The position numbers and the translations under genes were made by a program. A stretch of 6,549 nt of DNA. It comes from Lachnospiraceae bacterium. GTDB lineage: Bacteria; Bacillota; Clostridia; Lachnospirales; Lachnospiraceae. The stretch covers positions 1 through 6,549 of the forward strand of contig JAILPU010000317.1 in NCBI GenBank assembly GCA_024699395.1, read 5' to 3'. Positions 1 through 4,973 of the stretch are shown one piece after another. The number at the start of each line of letters is the position of its first letter. The stretch's first letter is position 1. Below the pieces are notes generated by a model. It was not told where the DNA came from. It ran no database searches and saw only the letters and a list, made by a program, of their open reading frames with translations.

Positions 1-16
1 AAGGGGAGGCATATCC

Positions 17-400
17 ATGGCAGCAGAGAATGAAGAATTAACAAGAGGAGCCAAGACGACGGCTAAGAAAACCGCATCAAAGACAGGTTCCAAGACAACA
101 GCAAAAACAGCTGCAAAGAAAACCACAGCCAAAACCACCGCAAAGAAAACCACAGCCAAAACGACGGCAAAGAAGCCCGTCACAAAGAAGACAACAGCAA
201 AGAAGACAACTGCTTCGGACAAGCTGACAGCGGCTGAAAAGAAGCTGGTGGAGCTATACAGAAAAGCGGATGCGGACACCAAGAAGGCAGCGCTTGCTGT
301 TTTAAAGGGAGAGAGCAACCAGCTTGCGGATATGCTTAAATCTCTTTTGAAGGACAAAACCATTAAGGATGCATTTTCCGGATTGTTTAAAAACAGTTGA
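17..400 (+). CDS. Histone H1-like lysine-rich small protein
   Basis: A 127-residue basic protein. Residues 13-67 are almost entirely Lys, Ala and Thr in TTAKK/TAKK-type repeats, as in bacterial histone H1-like tails. Residues 69-126 form a normal-complexity, probably helical C-terminal domain (LTAAEKKLVELYRKAD, then AALAVLKGE and a basic end). The start is well supported: GGGGAGG at 3-9 lies 7 nt before the ATG. Lysine-rich tails of this kind usually bind DNA or RNA non-specifically, so a nucleoid-associated role is plausible but inferred. No enzymatic motif, signal peptide or membrane segment is seen. The gene appears to be separate from the transporter operon, with a promoter and T-box between them. 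I do not recognise the C-terminal domain as a named family. That it is coding is likely; its function is uncertain. Confidence 0.85.
   Translation: MAAENEELTRGAKTTAKKTASKTGSKTTAKTAAKKTTAKTTAKKTTAKTTAKKPVTKKTTAKKTTASDKLTAAEKKLVELYRKADADTKKAALAVLKGESNQLADMLKSLLKDKTIKDAFSGLFKNS
113..175 (+). repeat. 27-nt in-frame tandem repeat in the H1-like tail
   Basis: Units start at 113, 140 and 167, a period of 27 nt or nine codons. The first two share an identical 23-nt core (113-135 and 140-162). The third is partial, with gcaaagaag at 167-175. The repeat encodes the AKKTTAKTT tract. The exact multiple of three keeps the frame, so copy-number change would lengthen or shorten the basic tail without breaking the gene. 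Confidence 0.8.
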
Positions 401-453
401 GTGTGGGATTAATAGCATTCGCCAAAGCGGATAAAATCAAACAGCCAACAAAA

Positions 454-508
454 CCCCGACTAACCCGGGATAAAACCAAACCGTTATAAACCTACGGGGG
501 AATTTTTT
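454..508 (+). terminator. Possible weak terminator after the H1-like gene
   Basis: A run of six T (503-508) follows G-rich sequence (495-500). CGGGG at 495-499 can pair with CCCCG at 454-458 across a long loop. Alternatively, CCGT at 481-484 pairs with ACGG at 494-497. CCCG/CGGG at 455-458 and 466-469 forms a further small hairpin. None is a classic strong terminator, so this is tentative. It would fit the end of the H1-like transcript. Confidence 0.3.
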
Positions 509-577
509 GATAATAACATAAAAATTACAAACAAATCAGAAGCTCCCCGAGGTATTGTCTCAATAATCTAAAACGCC

Positions 578-606
578 TTGACAGAGGCGGTTCCATATGG
601 TATTTT
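578..606 (+). promoter_or_regulatory. Sigma-A promoter of the T-box/transporter operon
   Basis: A perfect -35 TTGACA (578-583) and a -10 TATTTT (601-606) are separated by 17 nt. TG at 598-599 one base before the -10 gives an extended -10. Transcription would start near 612-615, at the 5' edge of the T-box Stem I. A short dyad, CGCCT/AGGCG (574-578 and 585-589), overlaps the -35. Confidence 0.8.
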
Positions 607-813
607 CATGTAAACCGTTGATGAAGGGTGAGTAACTTAAAAGAGCTTATACACAGAGAGTTGCAGGTGGTGTGATTGCAGCATTGAGCGTTTGAGTGAA
701 TGGCCTTCGGAGGGCGACCAGAACAGTAGTAAGTATGGAAGCCGGAGTATTGACCTCCGTGATAAAAGTCAGGCATATGGCTGTATGCGCTAAGAGGACT
801 GTTAAGTCAAGCC

Positions 814-849
814 GGGTGGCACCGCAGGTATGTATATTTTACCTGTCCC
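814..849 (+). promoter_or_regulatory. T-box antiterminator hairpin
   Basis: GGG (814-816) pairs with CCC (847-849), flanking the seven-base bulge UGGCACC (817-823). GCAGGT (824-829) pairs with ACCTGT (841-846) with one G-T wobble and an 11-nt loop. The 3' strand (841-849) is also the 5' strand of the terminator, so the two folds exclude each other. Binding of the uncharged tRNA CCA end to the bulge should stabilise this form. Confidence 0.9.
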
Positions 850-879
850 AGCAGTAATTCTGCAGGGACAGGTTTTTTA
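841..879 (+). terminator. T-box regulated intrinsic terminator
   Basis: ACCTGTCCC (841-849) pairs perfectly with GGGACAGGT (865-873). One A-A mismatch follows, then GCAG/CTGC (851-854, 860-863) closes a TAATT loop. The stem leads into six T (873-878). This is a strong conditional terminator upstream of the lipoprotein gene. The 95 nt from here to the ATG at 975 show nothing else clear. Confidence 0.93.
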
Positions 880-974
880 TTGTAATCTGTCTGCAGGCTT
901 AAAACCTGTAAGACACTTTCGATAATCTCCTGACTGCAGCAAACAAAAACAAAGCACTAAAAGGAGAAAGCAAA

Positions 975-2090
975 ATGAAAAAGAAAATCGTAACACTGTT
1001 AACAGCACTTGCACTTATGACATCACTTTGTGCATGTCAGAGCAAAGAAACAAAGACTGCTTCATCAGAGGAATCTGTGGAAGTAACCACCGAAACCGAA
1101 ACCGAAGCCGAAGAAGTTGAAGAAACCGAGGCCAAAGATTCAGAAGCCGTTACCTACAGAGTCGGTATCTGTAACTACGTTGATGACGCTTCTCTTAATC
1201 AGATTGTTGACAATATCAAGACCGGACTTGATGCCATCGGCGAAGAGAAGAATGTTAAGTTTGTGATTGAGTATGATAACTGCAATGCCGATTCAAACGT
1301 ATTGTCACAGATTATCGCCAACTTCATCGCAGATGATGTGGATCTTATGGTAGGTGTTGCAACACCTGTTGCCATGAGCATGCAGGCACAGACAGAAGAC
1401 AATCAAATCCCTGTAGTATTTGCAGCTGTTTCAGATCCTGTTGCCGCAGGGGTTGTGGATTCAATGGAAGCTCCCGGAGCAAACATAACCGGAACCAGCG
1501 ATTACCTTGATACCAATGCTATTATGAACCTTATTCTTGCACAGAACCCCGACATTGCAAAAGTAGGTCTTCTTTATGATGTGGGACAGGATGCATCCAC
1601 AACAGCCATTGCACAGGCTAAGGAGTTCCTTGAGTCCAAGAACATTGAGTACGTAGAGCACACCGGAACCAATGTTGATGAAGTATCACTTGCTGTTGAT
1701 GCATTTATTTCCGATAAAGCAGAAGCAATCTTTACTCCCTCCGACAACACCATTATGACTGCAGAACTTTCCATCTACGAAAAGATGGCTGACGCAGGTA
1801 TCCCTCACTATGCAGGTGCCGATTCCTTCGCGCTTAACGGAGCATTCCTTGGATACGGTGTTGATTACGCCAACCTCGGCCTTGAGACTGCAGACATGAT
1901 TGCAGGAATCCTTATCGACGGCAACGATCCCGCAACAACTCCCGTAAGAACATTTGACAACAGAACCGCAACGGTTAATACTGATATATGTGATGCTTTG
2001 GGAATTGATTTTGAAGAAGTTAAAGAGAAGTTCGCTCCCTACTGCACCAAGGTTGAGAGCATCACAACAGCTGAAAGTTTTGAAGATTAA
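975..2090 (+). CDS. trpX: Tryptophan ABC importer, substrate-binding lipoprotein (TrpX-like)
   Basis: A 371-residue extracytoplasmic receptor, probably anchored to the outer face of the membrane by lipidated Cys21. It has a basic N-terminus (MKKK), a hydrophobic stretch and the lipobox LCAC (18-21). Residues 22-58 form an acidic Glu/Thr/Ser linker. From about residue 61 the sequence matches the ABC_sub_bind (TrpX-type) family: YRVGICNYVDD, VGVATPVA (126-133), AAVSDPVAAG (150-159), NITGTSD (170-176), VGLLYD (197-202), PSDNTI (255-260) and GYGVDYANLG (293-302). AAGGAG at 961-966, 8 nt before the ATG, supports the start. It is the first gene after the Trp-type T-box and lies 20 nt before the permease. 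The family assignment is firm. The ligand is inferred from the T-box and from known trpXYZ operons in Gram-positive bacteria. Other aromatic amino acids remain possible. Confidence 0.9.
   Translation: MKKKIVTLLTALALMTSLCACQSKETKTASSEESVEVTTETETEAEEVEETEAKDSEAVTYRVGICNYVDDASLNQIVDNIKTGLDAIGEEKNVKFVIEYDNCNADSNVLSQIIANFIADDVDLMVGVATPVAMSMQAQTEDNQIPVVFAAVSDPVAAGVVDSMEAPGANITGTSDYLDTNAIMNLILAQNPDIAKVGLLYDVGQDASTTAIAQAKEFLESKNIEYVEHTGTNVDEVSLAVDAFISDKAEAIFTPSDNTIMTAELSIYEKMADAGIPHYAGADSFALNGAFLGYGVDYANLGLETADMIAGILIDGNDPATTPVRTFDNRTATVNTDICDALGIDFEEVKEKFAPYCTKVESITTAESFED
1089..1112 (+). repeat. Hexanucleotide repeat in lipoprotein linker
   Basis: Four consecutive 6-bp units, three accgaa and one gccgaa, encode TETETEAE at the heart of the acidic linker just after the lipid anchor. 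The repeat is in frame, so slippage would only change linker length. Confidence 0.7.
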
Positions 2091-2110
2091 TTGATTGGAG
2101 ATTTTATAAA

Positions 2111-3055
2111 ATGAATCTGGCTGATATGGGACCATTATTACAGACGGCTCTTGAACTGGGATTGTTCGGATCCCTTACGGTACTGGCTCTTTATTTGAGT
2201 TATACCATGCTGAATGTGTGCGATCTGTCCACCGACGGGTGCTTTACCATGGGCGCCTGCGTGGGGGCAGCGGTTGCCATATCGGGCCACCCTTTTTTAT
2301 CAATAATTGCAGCCATGTTAGCCGGAGTTATCTCCGGCTTCATCGTGGCTTTTCTTCAGACCAAAATGGGAATAGAAAGTCTCCTTGCGGGTATCATAGT
2401 CAATACCGCATGGTATTCCGTAAATGTTGCAATAATGGGGAATAAATCCCTTCTTAACATGAACAAGACCGCAACTGTATTTACACTGTTAAAGGAAAAG
2501 CTTCAGGGCACGGCTTTCGCCGGTCAGTACAAGCTTATTATAGCTTTTCTTGCAGTGGCAATTGTGGTGTTGTTCCTTTCTTTTTTCTTAAAAACAAGAC
2601 TCGGACTTGCCATCAGGGCAACGGGAAACAACCCGGACATGGTAAGATCTTCCTCCATCAATCCCGCATTTACCACTATTGTAGGTCTTTGCGTTGCCAA
2701 TGCTTTCACAGGGCTTAGCGGATGCCTTATGGCCCAGTCCCAGAAGTCGGTTAATATCGACATCGGTCAGGGCATGGTGACGGTGGCACTTGCCTCTCTT
2801 TTAATCGGACAGGTAATGTTCGTTAAAGGAGGAATCACCGTTAAAGCCATCGGTGCCGTTGTGGGAGCCTTTATTTTCAGACTTGTTTATACCATTGCAC
2901 TTAGATTTAATATGCCGGCCTACATGCTCAAACTTGTGTCGGCAGTGATAGTAATAATAGCCATAAGCGGTCCTTATTTTAAAAAGAAGATTCCTTTGGC
3001 TGTAAGAAAACACAATCTTAAAAAGATAAACCGAAAGGAGGATGCAAATGCTTAA
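2111..3055 (+). CDS. trpY: Tryptophan ABC importer, permease (TrpY-like)
   Basis: A 314-residue integral membrane protein of the BPD_transp_2 permease family (the branched-chain amino acid and sugar importer type). It forms the translocation path for the ligand delivered by the lipoprotein. Eight or nine hydrophobic segments are visible, roughly at residues 15-35, 44-60, 62-82, 90-108, 142-161, 184-208, 220-238, 243-262 and 272-287. The cytoplasmic loop after the fifth (LGLAIRATGNNPDMVRSSSI, 164-183) matches the ATPase-coupling loop of the family. The C-terminus is basic (KKKIP, KHNLKK). GGAG at 2097-2100 lies 10 nt before the ATG. The gene is 20 nt after the lipoprotein stop and overlaps the ATPase start by 8 nt, so the three are one operon. 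Substrate identity rests on the operon context. Confidence 0.9.
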   Translation: MNLADMGPLLQTALELGLFGSLTVLALYLSYTMLNVCDLSTDGCFTMGACVGAAVAISGHPFLSIIAAMLAGVISGFIVAFLQTKMGIESLLAGIIVNTAWYSVNVAIMGNKSLLNMNKTATVFTLLKEKLQGTAFAGQYKLIIAFLAVAIVVLFLSFFLKTRLGLAIRATGNNPDMVRSSSINPAFTTIVGLCVANAFTGLSGCLMAQSQKSVNIDIGQGMVTVALASLLIGQVMFVKGGITVKAIGAVVGAFIFRLVYTIALRFNMPAYMLKLVSAVIVIIAISGPYFKKKIPLAVRKHNLKKINRKEDANA

Positions 3056-3836
3056 GATATCAAACATCTCCAAGACATTTAATCCTCAGACGGTGAATGC
3101 AAAGCTGGCTCTTGACGATTTGAGCCTTACCGTTAACGACGGAGATTTTATTACCATAATCGGCGCAAACGGTGCCGGTAAATCCACATTATTCAATGCT
3201 ATTGCGGGTAGTTTTTACACCGATAGCGGAAGGATAGTGCTTAATGATACGGATATAACCCTTATGCCGGAACATGAAAGGGCGTCCATGATAGGAAGAC
3301 TTTTCCAGGATCCCATGAGAGGGACGGCAGCAGGGATGACCATAGAAGAAAACCTTACCCTTGCGGCGGGGGGAACAGGGTGGTTCGGACAGATAAACCG
3401 CTCCAAGAAAAAAGAGTTTAAAGAGATACTTTCAAGACTTAACATGGGACTTGAGGATAGGATGAAACAGCCCATGGGGCTTTTGTCGGGAGGACAGCGT
3501 CAGGCTGTGACTCTTCTTATGGCCACCATTAATCCTCCGGATTTACTTTTGCTTGATGAGCATACTGCGGCCTTGGATCCTGCGGCTGCTGCAAACGTCT
3601 TAGAAATCACAGAGGATATTGTGGCAAGGGACAAACTCACCTGCCTTATGATCACTCACAATATGCAGTCCGCATTGAAGCAGGGAAACAGAACCATTAT
3701 GATGGACAGGGGCCGAATTATCCTGGATGTTTCCGGCAGCGAGAGAGATGCTATGACAGTGGAAGACCTCTTGGAGAAATTCAAAGAAATATCGGGAAGA
3801 GATCTGGATAACGACAGAATGCTCCTTACCAAGTGA
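3048..3836 (+). CDS. trpZ: Tryptophan ABC importer, ATP-binding protein (TrpZ-like)
   Basis: A 262-residue cytoplasmic ABC ATPase that powers import. It shows Walker A GANGAGKST (39-47), Q-loop LFQDP (Gln87), signature LSGGQ (147-151), Walker B LLLLDE (166-171), D-loop ALDP and switch histidine in ITHN (His204). I chose the ATG at 3048 rather than the one at 3042. AAAGGAGG occupies 3034-3041 and touches 3042, whereas 3048 lies 6 nt away. The 3048 start also gives the usual MLKISNISKTF beginning. It overlaps the permease stop by 8 nt (stop at 3053-3055), which suggests translational coupling. The gene ends with TGA followed directly by TAG. All catalytic motifs are intact. ATPases of this subgroup (COG1101 type, from memory) pair with TrpX/TrpY partners. 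Confidence 0.92.
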   Translation: MLKISNISKTFNPQTVNAKLALDDLSLTVNDGDFITIIGANGAGKSTLFNAIAGSFYTDSGRIVLNDTDITLMPEHERASMIGRLFQDPMRGTAAGMTIEENLTLAAGGTGWFGQINRSKKKEFKEILSRLNMGLEDRMKQPMGLLSGGQRQAVTLLMATINPPDLLLLDEHTAALDPAAAANVLEITEDIVARDKLTCLMITHNMQSALKQGNRTIMMDRGRIILDVSGSERDAMTVEDLLEKFKEISGRDLDNDRMLLTK

Positions 3837-3864
3837 TAGGTAAATAGTAGAAAGGAGTCCCACT

Positions 3865-3897
3865 GTGTCACATTGCATAGGGGAACAGACGATATGA
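3865..3897 (+). CDS. Candidate 10-codon leader ORF coupled to the cysK-like gene
   Basis: GTG at 3865 follows AAAGGAG (3851-3857) by 7 nt, which is ideal spacing. It opens a frame reading (M)SHCIGEQTI. Its TGA (3895-3897) overlaps the ATG of the next gene (3894-3896) as ATGA. No start in the cysK frame lies at usable distance from this strong binding site, and the enzyme's own site (AGGGGA, 3879-3884) is weaker. Coupled translation is therefore plausible. There is one Cys codon at position 4. Without homologues this could be chance; it is reported as a candidate only. Confidence 0.35.
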   Translation: MSHCIGEQTI

Positions 3898-4823
3898 TTT
3901 GCAACAATATTTTGGAAGCTATGGGCAATACACCCATGGTAAGACTTAACAAAATGCCTAAAAAGGGAAGCGCCGATATTATCGTTAAGGTGGAAGCTCT
4001 CAATGTTGGAGGCTCGGTTAAGACCAGAACCGCATATAACATGATAGAGCAGGCGGAGCGTGACGGCCTTCTTACCAAAGACAGTATTATAGTGGAGCCC
4101 ACCAGCGGAAACCAGGGTATAGGCTTAGCACTTGTGGGTGCGGTAAAAGGCTACCGCACCATTATTATAATGCCCGACTCCGTTAGTGAGGAGAGGCGCA
4201 AGCTTATAAGACATTACGGCGCCGAGGTAAGGCTTATCCATGACTACGGCGATATCGGAAAATGTATCGATGAATGTCTGAAGGCGGCTCTTTCTTTGCA
4301 GGAAAAGGATGAGAGAGTTTTTGTACCTCAGCAGTTCGCAAATCCCAATAATACCATGGCGCACAAAAAGCACACCGCTCTTGAAATAATGGCCCAGGTT
4401 GCGGGACCCATTCATGGTTTTTGCAGCGGAATAGGTACCGGGGGCACCATAACCGGAATAGGAGAGGTTTTGAAGGCCCAGTATCCCGATATAGAAATAT
4501 GGGCAATTGAGCCTGAAAATGCCGCTATTCTTGCAGGGGGAACCATAGGAACCCATATGCAGATGGGAATAGGCGACGGCATTATTCCCGATATTCTCAA
4601 TCAGAATATTTATGACAATATTTACGTGGTTACCGATCAGGAAGCCATAGAGACAGCAAAGAGGCTCGCAAGAGAGGAAGGCCTTTGCTGCGGTATATCA
4701 GGGGGAACCAATGTGGCAGCCGCATTAAAGCTTGCCGAAAAATTAGGCCCCGGCAAAACTGTTGTAACCATTCTTCCCGATACTGCGGAAAGATATTACT
4801 CAACTCTTTTATTTGAAGAATAA
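3894..4823 (+). CDS. Cysteine synthase-family PLP enzyme with variant active site (possible cysteine lyase)
   Basis: A 309-residue fold-type II PLP enzyme. NNILEAMGNTPMVRL at the N-terminus, PLP lysine K43 in GGSVKTR, substrate loop TSGNQ (70-74), QQF (146-148), phosphate loop GTGGT (181-185) and GISGG (267-271) identify the CysK/CBS family. It lacks CBS regulatory domains. Several key positions differ from standard O-acetylserine sulfhydrylase: KTRTA for KDRIA, GNQG for GNTG, GIGDGIIP for GIGAGFIP (Asp228 for Ala) and ISGG for ISSG. From memory, an aspartate near this place is catalytic in the Fusobacterium cysteine (hydroxyl) lyase Fn1055. The enzyme may therefore release sulfide from cysteine rather than make cysteine. 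Start: the ATG at 3894 gives the usual N-terminus. A TTG at 3873 would add seven atypical residues. It lies 57 nt after the ATPase gene with no terminator between, so it is probably co-transcribed. Confidence 0.88.
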   Translation: MICNNILEAMGNTPMVRLNKMPKKGSADIIVKVEALNVGGSVKTRTAYNMIEQAERDGLLTKDSIIVEPTSGNQGIGLALVGAVKGYRTIIIMPDSVSEERRKLIRHYGAEVRLIHDYGDIGKCIDECLKAALSLQEKDERVFVPQQFANPNNTMAHKKHTALEIMAQVAGPIHGFCSGIGTGGTITGIGEVLKAQYPDIEIWAIEPENAAILAGGTIGTHMQMGIGDGIIPDILNQNIYDNIYVVTDQEAIETAKRLAREEGLCCGISGGTNVAAALKLAEKLGPGKTVVTILPDTAERYYSTLLFEE

Positions 4824-4824
4824 T

Positions 4825-4854
4825 ATGGCACTTTTTATAAAGTTACTATATAAT
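4825..4854 (+). promoter_or_regulatory. Probable promoter of metY
   Basis: A perfect -10 TATAAT lies at 4849-4854. ATGGCA at 4825-4830 matches four of six -35 bases with an 18-nt spacer. Transcription would start near 4861, giving a 5' leader of about 110 nt that contains the tandem repeat. The cysK-like gene ends at 4823 and no terminator precedes the promoter, so read-through from upstream is also possible. Confidence 0.55.
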
Positions 4855-4899
4855 GGTCATTGTATGTGACTTGTGATGAACAAGATATTGAAAGAAAGG

Positions 4900-4966
4900 A
4901 AAATATGGTATTCGGTTCGGTTGTCATCTAAGTAAAATATGGTAATCGATTCGGCTGTCATGTAAG
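4900..4966 (+). repeat. Tandem 34-nt direct repeat with twin mini-ORFs before metY
   Basis: Copies at 4900-4932 and 4934-4966 match at 29 of 33 positions with a 34-nt period. Each holds an eight-codon frame with matching ATG and TAA: 4905-4931 reads MVFGSVVI and 4939-4965 reads MVIDSAVM. The first is preceded by GAAAGGA. The TAAG at the end of the second copy forms part of the metY ribosome binding site (AAGGA, 4964-4968). All four differences fall inside the mini-ORFs and change amino acids. The repeat could be a duplicated operator, an RNA element or leader ORFs; the sequence alone does not decide. Confidence 0.75.
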
Positions 4967-4973
4967 GAAATCT

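Larger units (their letters stand above)
615..879 (+). promoter_or_regulatory. T-box leader, predicted tRNA-Trp specific
   Basis: A tRNA-sensing leader that controls transcription of the downstream importer. Stem I base pairs are GTTG/CGAC (617-620, 715-718) and GAAGG/CCTTC (623-627, 704-708). Above them is a loop-E motif, AGTA (631-634) facing GAA (698-700). The next three bases, TGG at 701-703, are the specifier codon for Trp. The distal part has AGAGAG (655-660), a TTGCA/TGCAG stem and GGTGTGA (669-675). Helices 743-747/755-759 and 767-770/797-800 (the latter enclosing GCATA/TATGC) lie between Stem I and the T-box. The T-box core GGGTGGCACCGC is at 814-825. Its bulge is UGGC (817-820), and C820 would pair with discriminator base G73. 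Bacterial tRNA-Trp has G73 and tRNA-Met has A73, which favours Trp over an overlapping AUG reading. The outcome is antitermination when tRNA-Trp is uncharged. Confidence 0.94.

Noticed and set aside
700..702. AUG (methionine) as the T-box specifier
   Set aside because: It would break the loop-E GAA alignment, and the UGGC bulge does not match A73 of tRNA-Met.
1686..2135. Minus-strand open frame of 149 codons
   Set aside because: It lies antisense to the lipoprotein gene, has no ribosome binding site and no recognisable domain. The + strand gene is fully explained by family motifs.
3042..3047. Alternative ATPase start at 3042
   Set aside because: The ATG directly abuts the AAAGGAGG site, leaving no spacing. 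The ATG at 3048 has 6 nt and gives the family-typical N-terminus.
3873..3893. TTG start extending the cysK-like protein by seven residues
   Set aside because: The added residues are not family-like, and the nearest strong ribosome binding site is 15 nt away, which is too far.
3656..4102. Minus-strand open frame of 148 codons spanning the ATPase/cysK-like junction
   Set aside because: It is antisense to two well-supported genes and low in recognisable protein features, so it is a shadow frame.
4855..4973. SAM riboswitch or second T-box before metY
   Set aside because: The leader is only about 110 nt and shows no T-box core sequence, terminator or SAM-riboswitch helices. It has the tandem repeat instead.
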